Source: Arcobacter sp. LA11 (GTDB lineage Bacteria; Campylobacterota; Campylobacteria; Campylobacterales; Arcobacteraceae). From it: DNA of 64,000 nt. Both the position numbers and the translations under genes were made by a program. Below are positions 15,898 through 23,586 of this stretch, in pieces. The stretch lies in assembly GCF_001895145.1 (NCBI RefSeq), contig NZ_BDIR01000010.1, forward strand, positions 1 to 64,000, read 5' to 3'. Each line of letters opens with the position of its first letter. Within the stretch, counting starts at the first letter, position 1. The notes below the pieces were generated by a model that did not search any database, was not told the origin of the DNA, and worked only from the letters and a program-made list of their open reading frames with translations.

Positions 15898-17079
15898 TTA
15901 ACTTTCGATTCTTTTACTCTTTAAGGTAGTTTCAAGCCCTTGTTTTGGAGCTTGTGGAATTAAAAAAGAAAAACCAAATGACAATAAAGCAATACCAGTT
16001 CCTATTATAAATACTAAAGAATGAGAATATAACCAAACTAATCCTAATAATACTGGTAAAAAAACAGCTGCAATGTGATTTATCGTAAATGAAATAGCAC
16101 TTGCACTTGCAATATCTTTTGGATCTGCAATTTTCTGAAAGTATGTTTTAAGAGCAATAGCCATAGAAAATAATATGTGATCAATCACAAATAGAAAAAA
16201 TGCAATATATACATTATCTACAAAAGCATAAGAGAAAAATACTAACATCAACCCTAGATACTCAATTCTTAATGTAATTCTTTCTCCAAATCTAGCAATA
16301 AATCTACCAATTTTAGGCGCAAAATACATATTTAATATTGAATTTATAAAAAGTAACGCAACCATGTTATGAATATCTACACCAAACTTTTCAACAAGTA
16401 AAAAACCCGCAAATACTATAAAAATTTGTCTTCTAGCACCTGCAAAAAATGTTAGAACATAAAATAACCAGTACTCTTTTTTCAAAACTAACTTTTTTTC
16501 TTGAACTACATCATCTTTAAAATGCTCAAATGCTATCCATGCCAAAATTCCAGTTAAAAATGTAGAACCACCAAAAAACAAATACACATACTTATACTCA
16601 ACTGAATAAAATTTCATCATAATATAAATTATCACAAAAGCTACCAGTCCTGTAAAAGATTTTGCGGCAGTAATTTTCCCTAAAACTATTGGTGCTTTAT
16701 CTTTACTCAACCATTGAAGAGATAAAGATTGATTTAAAGTTTCAAGATAGTGAAATCCTATTGACATAATCACAGTAGTGATATAAAGCCCTATAGCAGT
16801 TGGAAAATATCCAGTTAGCATAACACCAATACCTAACATTATCATAGATATATAAGCTAATCTTTGTTGAGCTATAAACATAATTGCAAGAATAACAGTA
16901 AAAGCCAAAAATCCAGGTATTTCTCTAAGACTCTGTAAAATACCAATCTGACTTCCATCAAAAGATGCAACTTCAATAACAAAATTATTAAGAAGACTCA
17001 TCCAAGCTGAAAATGAAAATACCATTGAAATAGCCATCACATAAAGTAAGGCTTCTCTTGATTTAAATAAATTTTTCAT
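15898..17079 (-). CDS. MFS transporter
   Basis: A 393-aa inner-membrane protein with about 12 hydrophobic segments, opening YVMAISMVFSFSAWMSLL. Conserved charged loop residues are in the MFS positions (AQQRLAY after helix 2 and FIARFGERITLRIE in the middle). Substrate unknown; it resembles the MFS carriers usually annotated only as transporters. A regulatory element much like the LysR-linked operator at 2564 lies 34 bases before its start, so it may share control with the MFS operon at 1338-2528. The ribosome site is weak. It is preceded by a YheO-like regulator gene on the same strand. Confidence 0.83.
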   Translation of the reverse strand: MKNLFKSREALLYVMAISMVFSFSAWMSLLNNFVIEVASFDGSQIGILQSLREIPGFLAFTVILAIMFIAQQRLAYISMIMLGIGVMLTGYFPTAIGLYITTVIMSIGFHYLETLNQSLSLQWLSKDKAPIVLGKITAAKSFTGLVAFVIIYIMMKFYSVEYKYVYLFFGGSTFLTGILAWIAFEHFKDDVVQEKKLVLKKEYWLFYVLTFFAGARRQIFIVFAGFLLVEKFGVDIHNMVALLFINSILNMYFAPKIGRFIARFGERITLRIEYLGLMLVFFSYAFVDNVYIAFFLFVIDHILFSMAIALKTYFQKIADPKDIASASAISFTINHIAAVFLPVLLGLVWLYSHSLVFIIGTGIALLSFGFSFLIPQAPKQGLETTLKSKRIES

Positions 17080-17110
17080 TTAATAATACTTTTTATTAAT
17101 TTTTGCGAAT

Positions 17111-17161
17111 AGTATCACTAAAGGTTAATTATGTCAAATATTTAATAGTGATACTTGATAT
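17111..17161 (-). promoter_or_regulatory. Second copy of the LysR-type operator element
   Basis: A perfect 10-bp inverted repeat (17111-17120 with 17146-17155) surrounds ATGTCAAATAT (17131-17141). From that word on, 26 of 31 bases match the element at 2583-2613. It stands 34 bases from the MFS start, against 36 bases at the other locus. Confidence 0.5.
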
Positions 17162-17217
17162 ATAAATTTTTAATACTATTCTAAAACTTCAAGCACAATC
17201 TATTAGCTAAAAAAAGT

Positions 17218-17823
17218 CTATTTTACTTCTTTTAACCATTTATAAATTGCAGCTCTAGATACATCTAAGGCTTTACAAAGATAGGGAATAACATTTCTAA
17301 TAGAGAAAATACCTTCACTATTTAGATGAAGTATTAACTCTTTTTTCTCTTTTGTTTTTAACTTTTCTAAAGAAAGACTCTTTTCATTTAGATATTTATT
17401 TATTAAATCATGAGTATGAACTTTCCAATCTTGAGAGAAAAGAGTTTGAGGTTGATTCTCTTCTTCTATATTTAACAACACTTTTAAAGAATCATACATC
17501 TTTTCAAAAACTTCTACTTTAAAATTTATACAAAGTATTCCTATAGCATCTTGCTTGTTATCTCTAAGGATTGTAGATATAGTTTTTAATCTTGTCCCAT
17601 CAATATTTACTTTACTATATGGTCCAATAATATCACTATCTACAGAGTTTAAGTCTTTAGGATCACTTATCATAGCATCACCAGCTACTCTTTTTGAAAA
17701 AGAATTTACTATATGAGCTACTTTTCTAGATTTAACATCATGTAAAACGACTTCTACATTTGGATGAAAAAGTTTTCCTATTGAGTCACATAAAGGAATA
17801 AAAGTTTTTAGTTGTTCATTCAT
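17218..17823 (-). CDS. YheO-like PAS/HTH transcriptional regulator
   Basis: A 201-aa protein. Residues about 5-115 are a YheO-type PAS-like domain (FIPLCDSIGKLFHPNVEVVLHD in two parts, then IGILCINFKVEVF). The C-terminal 60 residues hold a helix-turn-helix with IRNVIPYLCKALDVSRAAIYKWLKE, typical of this group. The family includes DNA-binding regulators with mostly unknown ligands. It is divergent from an SDR gene, and two 15-bp direct repeats exactly 30 bp apart lie in the spacer, making that gene its likely target. Confidence 0.87.
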   Translation of the reverse strand: MNEQLKTFIPLCDSIGKLFHPNVEVVLHDVKSRKVAHIVNSFSKRVAGDAMISDPKDLNSVDSDIIGPYSKVNIDGTRLKTISTILRDNKQDAIGILCINFKVEVFEKMYDSLKVLLNIEEENQPQTLFSQDWKVHTHDLINKYLNEKSLSLEKLKTKEKKELILHLNSEGIFSIRNVIPYLCKALDVSRAAIYKWLKEVK

Positions 17824-17867
17824 AAGATGAATAATACAATAAAAGAAATTAAATACAATATATAGAT

Positions 17868-17912
17868 ATTTTGTCTATTAAACTATACTATCTTGACATT
17901 TTGTCTATTAAA
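17868..17912. promoter_or_regulatory. Direct repeats at 30-bp spacing, candidate operator
   Basis: ATTTTGTCTATTAAA occurs at 17868-17882 and again at 17898-17912, precisely 30 bp (nearly three helical turns) apart. The second copy sits inside a GACATTT/AAATGTC inverted repeat (17895-17916). Both are between the YheO-like gene and the SDR start. Confidence 0.6.
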
Positions 17913-17954
17913 TGTCATAATTCCTCCATAAAAGAAAAAATTAAAAGGACAGAC

Positions 17955-18659
17955 ATGTTAAGAAGAGTATTAGTAACTGGTGGAAATAAAGGTATTGGAT
18001 TAGAAGTTGTAAAAAGATTTCTTGAAATAGACTATGAAGTAATTGTAGTTGCTAGAGATTTTTCAGACTTTCCATATAAAGAAAATGAAAAAACAACTAT
18101 GATTGAATATGATTTGTCAGATGTAGAAGGTTTACCTAAACTTGCAGAGCAAGTAGGCGAAATAGATACACTAATTAATAATGCAGGATTTATGCAACCA
18201 AAATACACTTATGATAATTATCCAAAAGAGGCAAAAGAAAAAATCATGAATGTAGATCTTCATACTCCTGTTGAATTAATAACAATCTTTTCAGAAGGCA
18301 TGAAAAAAAGAGGATATGGAAAGATTGTAAATACTGCTTCTATTGCGGGTCAAATTGGACATCCAGATATTTGGTACGGTATTGCAAAGGCTGGAATTAT
18401 TAATGCTACAAAAATATTTGCAAAACTATTAGGATCCCATGGAATTATTATAAATTGTATAGCACCAACTCCAGTAGAAACTAATATGCAAAAAGATAAT
18501 TCAGAAGAAAGAAAAGCTGAGTTTAAAAAAATACTTCCTTGTGGAAGATTTGCAGAACCTGAAGAAGCTGCAGAAGTTATCTTTTGGTTAGCTACAACTT
18601 GTCCCGAATATGTAAATGGTACAACAATTGATTTTAACAACGGTTCATATGCAAGATAG
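17955..18659 (+). CDS. SDR-family NAD(P)-dependent oxidoreductase
   Basis: A 234-aa enzyme. The ATG at 17955 has AAAAGGA 6 bases upstream; the longer frame runs through the operator. Cofactor motif VTGGNKGIGLEV is at the N-terminus, NNAG in LINNAGFM, catalytic Ser in NTASIAGQ, and the YxxxK pair in WYGIAKAGI. The tail VNGTTIDFNNG is typical of classical SDRs such as 3-oxoacyl-ACP reductase-like enzymes. The substrate is not evident. It is likely controlled by the divergent YheO-like regulator, and its stop codon lies in the left arm of a terminator hairpin. Confidence 0.9.
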   Translation: MLRRVLVTGGNKGIGLEVVKRFLEIDYEVIVVARDFSDFPYKENEKTTMIEYDLSDVEGLPKLAEQVGEIDTLINNAGFMQPKYTYDNYPKEAKEKIMNVDLHTPVELITIFSEGMKKRGYGKIVNTASIAGQIGHPDIWYGIAKAGIINATKIFAKLLGSHGIIINCIAPTPVETNMQKDNSEERKAEFKKILPCGRFAEPEEAAEVIFWLATTCPEYVNGTTIDFNNGSYAR

Positions 18660-18676
18660 GCTTTTGTCTATCTTGC
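18651..18676 (+). terminator. Hairpin terminator of the SDR gene
   Basis: GCAAGATAG (18651-18659, including the stop) pairs perfectly with CTATCTTGC (18668-18676) around an 8-base loop. A T-rich tract follows after six bases. Confidence 0.55.
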
Positions 18677-18697
18677 TCAAACTTTTTAATTTTATAA

Positions 18698-19297
18698 CTA
18701 TTTTATAATATCAACTAAAAAAGCACCTCTAAAATCACCTGATTTATAGTTTATAGCTTTATCATTAGGATATTTTTTTGAAATTATCTTGTACGCTTCT
18801 GGGTTTCTTTTTTCATCATTTCCATGGCAATTTAAACATTTACCTGAAATTATAATTGGTTTATATACTTGATAATGATTAGTTGATTTTTGTTTTACTA
18901 TCATATCTATTTTTTCACCATTTGATAATTTTGTTTTGAATTCTTTGAAAACTTCTAATTGTTCTTTAGTTGCTTGAGCATTTGAATTTCTTGGCTTATC
19001 AGTAATTCTTTTTAACTTTACACCTTCATCTAAAGTTTTAGATACATTCTTTGTTAAAGATGATGCATGAGTAGAACAAAAAGTAGCAGCATTAAGTAAA
19101 CCACCCTCTTTTACTTTCATATTAAGAGTACTTTGTAAAGAACCTGCAACAGTCTTTATTGCTTTCATTGCTTTTAACTTCATTTCTTGTTCAGTTTTTG
19201 TATCTATTGGTTCAACTTGCGGTTGATTAATTGAACAGGCAGTAAATAATAAAACAATACTTAGTGTAGACAATATTAATTTTTTTTGCGTTTTCAT
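18698..19297 (-). CDS. DUF3365 (Tll0287-like) haem c lipoprotein
   Basis: A 199-aa exported protein. Residues 1-21 form a lipoprotein signal (LLFTACSIN; lipobox Cys21), so it should be anchored in an envelope membrane. The body matches DUF3365, a PAS-like haem domain: MKVKEGGLLNAATFCSTHA broken by a turn, ITDKPRNSNAQATKEQLEVF in parts, and the covalent haem site CLNCHG near residue 155. The family is thought to sense redox state or small ligands. It is encoded alone, convergent with the SDR gene and upstream of nothing obvious. An electron-transfer role is also possible. Confidence 0.82.
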   Translation of the reverse strand: MKTQKKLILSTLSIVLLFTACSINQPQVEPIDTKTEQEMKLKAMKAIKTVAGSLQSTLNMKVKEGGLLNAATFCSTHASSLTKNVSKTLDEGVKLKRITDKPRNSNAQATKEQLEVFKEFKTKLSNGEKIDMIVKQKSTNHYQVYKPIIISGKCLNCHGNDEKRNPEAYKIISKKYPNDKAINYKSGDFRGAFLVDIIK

Positions 19298-19351
19298 ATT
19301 ATTTCCTTATTTAAATTATAATATAAAGTTAATTTTATATATATTATATTA

Positions 19352-20068
19352 TTAAATAAACAAGCTGACAATCAATTTAATTGCCATAAGTGATAACAAG
19401 ATTTTAAGTGCAAGCATAAACTTTTTACCATCAATTTTATCTCTTAGTTTTGTACCAGTCCAGCTTCCAGCAACTGCTCCAATTATCATACCAGTTAATA
19501 CTCCAATATAATCAAAAAATACAAAACCAAAAATCATAAATGCAAATACTTTTAACATATGAGTAATACTCATAAGTGCTGCAGCAGTTGCGACTACTGT
19601 ATGTTTGTCATTATAATCTTTTACTAAAAGCGTTGTTGCAAGTGGTCCAGTTGCACCAACAACAATTGAAAAACCACTTTGGAAAAAACCTATTACAATA
19701 TAATTTTCAAACCTTTTAATCTTTTCATTAAATTTTTGACTCCATAAAGATAACAATATATATATACCAATAAATAAAGGAACATATTCTAAAGAGATAA
19801 AATATAAAATCGTTGCAAAAAAAGAAACTCCTAAAAGAGAACCTAATAAAAACTTTGGAATAACTTCTACTTTTACATCTTTATATCCAAACACTGCTCG
19901 AGAAAAGTTACTTGACATTTGAGTTAGTCCATGCACTGGAACCAAAGCATTAATTGGTAAGAAAGATGGAAGTATTGCAATAAGAATCATACCTCCTCCA
20001 AGACCAACTACGCCCGCAATTGTCGATGTAAAAAATGTAATAATTCCTAATAATATTTCGTCTGGCAT
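19352..20068 (-). CDS. TauE/SafE-family permease
   Basis: A 238-aa membrane protein with about eight hydrophobic segments. The opening ITFFTSTIAGVVGLGGGMIL carries the glycine-rich TauE/SafE motif, repeated in degenerate form in the second half (GFFQSGFSIVVGATGPLATT in parts). The family exports sulfite, sulfoacetate or similar organosulfur anions. The start at 20068 (MPDEILLG) fits the family; a further ATG at 20140 adds 24 polar residues and lacks a ribosome site. No sulfur gene lies beside it, so the substrate is open. Confidence 0.86.
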   Translation of the reverse strand: MPDEILLGIITFFTSTIAGVVGLGGGMILIAILPSFLPINALVPVHGLTQMSSNFSRAVFGYKDVKVEVIPKFLLGSLLGVSFFATILYFISLEYVPLFIGIYILLSLWSQKFNEKIKRFENYIVIGFFQSGFSIVVGATGPLATTLLVKDYNDKHTVVATAAALMSITHMLKVFAFMIFGFVFFDYIGVLTGMIIGAVAGSWTGTKLRDKIDGKKFMLALKILLSLMAIKLIVSLFI

Positions 20069-20189
20069 ATCTTCACTTCTTTCAAAATTTTTTCCTAAAA
20101 TATCAAAATATACCTTATCATCCCAAATTGATATGAACATATGATTTTATATTAAGTGTAGTATAATCTATTTTTTTAAAGGAATTATC

Positions 20190-20447
20190 TTGGACATTTA
20201 CCAGTTTATAGGTTTTGTAGGTATGCTTTTTATAGTATATGCATATCTATTATTACAAATTAAAAAATATACTATAACTTCATTTCCTTATCAAGTTTTA
20301 AACCTAGTTGGTGCAATATTACTTCTTATATCATTATTTGTACATTTTAACTTAGGTTCATTTATTATTGAAGTATTTTGGATAATTATTACACTATATG
20401 GAATGTATAAAAATTTAAAGGAAAAGAAAAATGAGAAACTTACTTAG
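20190..20447 (+). CDS. CBU_0592-like small transmembrane protein
   Basis: An 85-aa membrane protein with a TTG start, set by AAAGGA 6 bases upstream. Three hydrophobic helices (about residues 5-24, 30-50 and 53-74) with YLLLQIKKYTITSFPYQVLN between the first two match the CBU_0592 family, whose function is unknown. It ends with a basic tail (KNLKEKKNEKLT) and overlaps the next gene by 17 bases, which suggests coupled translation. Confidence 0.72.
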   Translation: MDIYQFIGFVGMLFIVYAYLLLQIKKYTITSFPYQVLNLVGAILLLISLFVHFNLGSFIIEVFWIIITLYGMYKNLKEKKNEKLT

Positions 20448-20691
20448 TATTTTATTTATTATATCTATAATTTTTATAACTATCACAAATGCATATGATA
20501 CACAAAAAGGGAAGATTGATATGCATGGAGGAAAAGGTGATGCACTAAGATCTGGAAATGCTTTTGATGTAGCAGTTGGATTAGGAGCTGTTTTAAATAA
20601 AAAAGGTTCAGATAAAATAAAAGATGATAAAAAATTCATTCCTCTTGAAGAAAAAGAAACTATCCAAAAAATAGACCATATCAACAAATAA
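20431..20691 (+). CDS. Small exported hypothetical protein
   Basis: An 86-aa protein with a signal peptide at residues 1-21 (LLSILFIISIIFITITNAYD) followed by a hydrophilic, lysine-rich mature part of about 65 residues (GGKGDALRSGNAFDVAVGLG, then KKGSDKIKDDKKFIP). ATG has AAAGGAAAAGAAA upstream inside the preceding gene. No known domain. Its overlap with the CBU_0592-like membrane gene suggests that the two products act together at the envelope. Confidence 0.65.
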   Translation: MRNLLSILFIISIIFITITNAYDTQKGKIDMHGGKGDALRSGNAFDVAVGLGAVLNKKGSDKIKDDKKFIPLEEKETIQKIDHINK

Positions 20692-20723
20692 CAATAAGAA
20701 AACAAATTAATTTTTTAAAAGCC

Positions 20724-20774
20724 TTGACACTTTAAATTTAATTTGTTACAATTTCAACAGACCAACTAGTTGGT
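20724..20774 (+). promoter_or_regulatory. Sigma-70 promoter with palindromic operator at the start site
   Basis: TTGACA (20724-20729), a 17-base spacer and TACAAT (20747-20752) form a near-consensus promoter. The perfect 14-bp palindrome ACCAACTAGTTGGT (20761-20774) covers the expected transcription start, a typical TetR-repressor site. The operon it drives encodes a TetR protein as third gene. Confidence 0.75.
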
Positions 20775-20804
20775 TTTAATTAATAGAAATTTAAAGGATT
20801 AAAA

Positions 20805-21458
20805 ATGTCAAGATTACTAGATGAAATTAAAAATTATCAAGAAGGCTTTAGAAAAAAAGTCCCTGTAGAAGTTCAAGAAGTGATGTTACAGGCAACTAAA
20901 AAATTAGAAAATACAAGAATTAGCAAGAATTCTCTAAAAATTGGAGATGTAGCAAAAGATTTTAAGTTGCCAAATGCATTAAACAATGATGTTTCACTCT
21001 ATGATACACTTGAAGAAAACGAATTTGTAGTTGTTAATTTTTATAGAGGATTATGGTGTCCATATTGTAATTTAGAATTAAAAGCTTTACAAAATATAAA
21101 TGAAGAACTAAATAACCTTGGAGCGAAACTTATTGCTGTTTCACCACAAACACCAGATGCAAGTTTAAGTACAAAAGAAAAAAATGAATTAGCCTTTGAA
21201 GTTTTAAGTGACTCATATAATAAAGTAGCAAAAGAGTACGGACTTGTATTTTCATTAGATGAAGAATTAAGACCTATTTATGCAAGTTTTGGAATTGATA
21301 TTGTTGGACTAAACCAAGAAGAAAGCTTTGAACTACCAATGCCAGCAACTTATGTAATAAATAAAAAGAAAGAAATCATATTTTCATTTATAGATGAAGA
21401 TTATACTAAAAGATGTGAACCACAAGAAATATTAGATATTATTAGAAAAAACTCTTAA
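20805..21458 (+). CDS. AhpC/TSA-family peroxiredoxin-like protein
   Basis: A 217-aa thioredoxin-fold protein. The active-site block NFYRGLWCPYCNLEL (about residue 80) has a CxxC pair, with the peroxidatic Cys in the peroxiredoxin position. A conserved AVSPQTPD follows. The N-terminal 45 residues are an extra helical part, usual for this AhpC/TSA subgroup. The family reduces peroxides or redox-active electrophiles. AAAGGA precedes the ATG. It is first in an operon with a HAD enzyme, a TetR regulator and exonuclease III, behind a repressor-type promoter, which fits an inducible oxidative or electrophile response. Confidence 0.88.
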   Translation: MSRLLDEIKNYQEGFRKKVPVEVQEVMLQATKKLENTRISKNSLKIGDVAKDFKLPNALNNDVSLYDTLEENEFVVVNFYRGLWCPYCNLELKALQNINEELNNLGAKLIAVSPQTPDASLSTKEKNELAFEVLSDSYNKVAKEYGLVFSLDEELRPIYASFGIDIVGLNQEESFELPMPATYVINKKKEIIFSFIDEDYTKRCEPQEILDIIRKNS

Positions 21459-21470
21459 TAGGAATATATT

Positions 21471-22145
21471 ATGAGACCTACCCTTGCCTTTGATGTTTAT
21501 GGAACATTGATTGATACAAATGCAGTTGTAACTCTTTTAGAAAAATATATAAAAGATAAAGCACAGCTTTTTTCACAAACATGGAGAGATAAGCAATTAG
21601 AATACTCTTTTAGGCGTGGTCTTATGGAAAACTATGTAAGTTTTGCAGTTTGTACAGCTCAAGCTTTGGATTATACCTGTGATTTTTACAAAATATCTCT
21701 TACTAATGAGCAAAAAAATGAGTTATTATCAATTTATAAAGTACTTCCTGCATTTGATGAAGTTCAAGAGTCATTATCAAAATTAAAGGCAGAAGGGTTT
21801 CCTCTTTATGCATTTTCAAATGGAAAAGCAGATGCTGTAGAAATGCTTTTAACTCAAGCAGGGATAAGAAATTTATTTTTAGGAGTTGTTAGTGTAGATG
21901 ATATTGAAACTTTCAAACCCTCTCCTGATGTATACGCTCATTTTTTACAAAGTGCTAAGGCTAAAGCAAATGAATCTTGGTTGATATCAGGTAATCCATT
22001 TGATGTAACAGGTTCAATTTCTGCTGGTATGAATGCAGCATGGATACAACGTTCAAGTGATACAGTTTTCGATCCTTGGGAAATCAAACCAACAATGAAG
22101 GTAAATTCTTTATTAGAATTTACGAAAAAAATAAATACTATATGA
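21471..22145 (+). CDS. HAD-superfamily, haloacid dehalogenase type II
   Basis: A 224-aa hydrolase. Motif I FDVYGTLID gives the nucleophile Asp8, with Tyr at the next-but-one position as in type II haloacid dehalogenases. Motif II is AFSNGKADA, motif III the Lys in FKPSPDVY, and motif IV the region LISGNPFDVTGS, where dehalogenases have SSNxFD. The SGNPFDV form keeps the final Asp. Substrate could be a 2-haloacid or a phosphorylated compound. It sits 12 bases after the peroxiredoxin gene in the TetR-controlled operon. Confidence 0.88.
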   Translation: MRPTLAFDVYGTLIDTNAVVTLLEKYIKDKAQLFSQTWRDKQLEYSFRRGLMENYVSFAVCTAQALDYTCDFYKISLTNEQKNELLSIYKVLPAFDEVQESLSKLKAEGFPLYAFSNGKADAVEMLLTQAGIRNLFLGVVSVDDIETFKPSPDVYAHFLQSAKAKANESWLISGNPFDVTGSISAGMNAAWIQRSSDTVFDPWEIKPTMKVNSLLEFTKKINTI

Positions 22146-22193
22146 AATAAATTAATATTTGATATAATACGAAAAAATTCTTAAGAGAGTTAT

Positions 22194-22766
22194 ATGAGTA
22201 CAGTTAAAGAAAGATTAATAGAAGCAACATTTCATGAAGTGTTTACAACAGGATATAGTGCTGCTTCTTTATCAAACATTTTAAATCGTGCAGAAGTTAA
22301 AAAAGGTGCAATGTACCACTATTTTCCATCAAAAAAAGATATGGTTTTAGCAATGATTGATGAAAAACTAGAACAAAGAGTTGAAAAAAGATGGAAGCCT
22401 GTAATTGATGCAGATGGAAATCTTATTGATGTTCTAATCTCTATTATTCAAGATACGAAAGGTTTTAATTTAACAGAAGGTTGCCCTTTAGGTAATCTTC
22501 TTCAAGAATCTTTAGATCAAGATGAAGATTTTGCAAATATATTAAATTCTATTTTAGATAAATGGAAAGAGATTTTTACTAAGACTTTACAAAAAGCAAA
22601 AGAAAAAAATCAAATTAATAAAAATATAAACATAGTACAATGTGCAACTTTTTTAATTGCTTCAATTGAAGGAGCAATTTTACTTTCAAAAAAATCAAAT
22701 GATAACAAAGATTTTGAAGATTGTATGATTCAATTAACAAACTACTTAAACTCTCTTAGAAAATAA
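22194..22766 (+). CDS. TetR-family regulator
   Basis: A 190-aa regulator. N-terminal helix-turn-helix at residues 5-52 (RLIEATFHEVFTTGYSAASL, then GAMYHYFPSKKDM). The C-terminal domain carries EGCPLGNLLQE, a block common in the electrophile- and redox-responsive TetR group (NemR/AcuR-like), with a Cys that may sense thiol-reactive compounds. It is third in the operon and probably binds the palindrome at 20761-20774 to repress it. An AGAGAG ribosome site precedes the ATG. Exonuclease III follows after 10 bases. Confidence 0.9.
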   Translation: MSTVKERLIEATFHEVFTTGYSAASLSNILNRAEVKKGAMYHYFPSKKDMVLAMIDEKLEQRVEKRWKPVIDADGNLIDVLISIIQDTKGFNLTEGCPLGNLLQESLDQDEDFANILNSILDKWKEIFTKTLQKAKEKNQINKNINIVQCATFLIASIEGAILLSKKSNDNKDFEDCMIQLTNYLNSLRK

Positions 22767-22776
22767 AAGGTATTTA

Positions 22777-23562
22777 ATGAACACTTATAAATTTATATCA
22801 TGGAACGTAAATGGAATTAGGGCTGTTGATAAAAAAGAAGCTCTAAAATGGATAGATGAAGATAAAGTTGACTTACTAGGAATTCAAGAAACAAAATCAA
22901 TGAAATCACAAATTCCTGACTCTATTTTTGAAAAAGAATATAAAACACTTTTTGCTTCAGAATCTGCGATAAAAGGAAGAAGTGGAACTGCCCTATTTAC
23001 TGATATTGAAACTACCTTTGAATGTAATTGTCCAACTGTAGATATTTTAGATGAGGGGAGAATCAATGAGGTTCACTTTACATTAGCAGATAAAGATATA
23101 GCTTTCTTCAATGTATATTTTCCAAATGGACAATCAAAAGAAGAAAGACTAGTTTATAAAATGGAATTTTATGATAGATTCTTAGAACATTGTGAAAATC
23201 TGAAAAAAGAAGGAAAATCTATTATTGTTTGTGGAGATGTTAACACAGCTCACAAAGAGATAGATCTTGCACGTCCAAAAGCAAATGAAAAAACATCAGG
23301 TTTTCTTCCTATGGAAAGAGAATGGATAAGTAAATTCTTAGATCATGGATATGTTGATACACTAAGACATGTACATGGTGATATTAAAGATAAATATAGC
23401 TGGTGGTCTTACAGAGCAAATGCAAGAGCAAATAACGTTGGCTGGAGAATTGACTATTTTTATGTAAGTGAAGACTTAAAAGACTATATTAAAGATGCTT
23501 ATATCTTAGATGATATTTTGGGAAGTGATCACTGTCCTATTGCTTTAGAAATAAAAATTTAA
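22777..23562 (+). CDS. xth: Exodeoxyribonuclease III
   Basis: A 261-aa AP endonuclease / 3'-exonuclease of the EEP fold. All active-site blocks are present: SWNVNGIRAV, GIQETK (metal-binding Glu), GDVNTAH (Asp and Asn), WRIDYFY and GSDHCPI (catalytic His near the C-terminus). It repairs abasic and oxidised sites in the cytoplasm. Length is normal. It begins 10 bases after the TetR gene, so it is at least partly co-transcribed with the peroxiredoxin operon. This links DNA repair to the same stress signal. A hairpin terminator follows directly. Confidence 0.95.
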   Translation: MNTYKFISWNVNGIRAVDKKEALKWIDEDKVDLLGIQETKSMKSQIPDSIFEKEYKTLFASESAIKGRSGTALFTDIETTFECNCPTVDILDEGRINEVHFTLADKDIAFFNVYFPNGQSKEERLVYKMEFYDRFLEHCENLKKEGKSIIVCGDVNTAHKEIDLARPKANEKTSGFLPMEREWISKFLDHGYVDTLRHVHGDIKDKYSWWSYRANARANNVGWRIDYFYVSEDLKDYIKDAYILDDILGSDHCPIALEIKI

Positions 23563-23586
23563 GAATAAAGTATTTACTTTATTCTT
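23561..23586. terminator. Bidirectional terminator
   Basis: A 12-bp perfect inverted repeat (23561-23572 with 23575-23586) and a two-base gap lie between the convergent xth and diguanylate cyclase genes and overlap both stop codons. Confidence 0.6.

Noticed and set aside
18350-18640. Minus-strand 96-codon frame
   Set aside because: Antisense to the well-supported SDR gene and without family resemblance.
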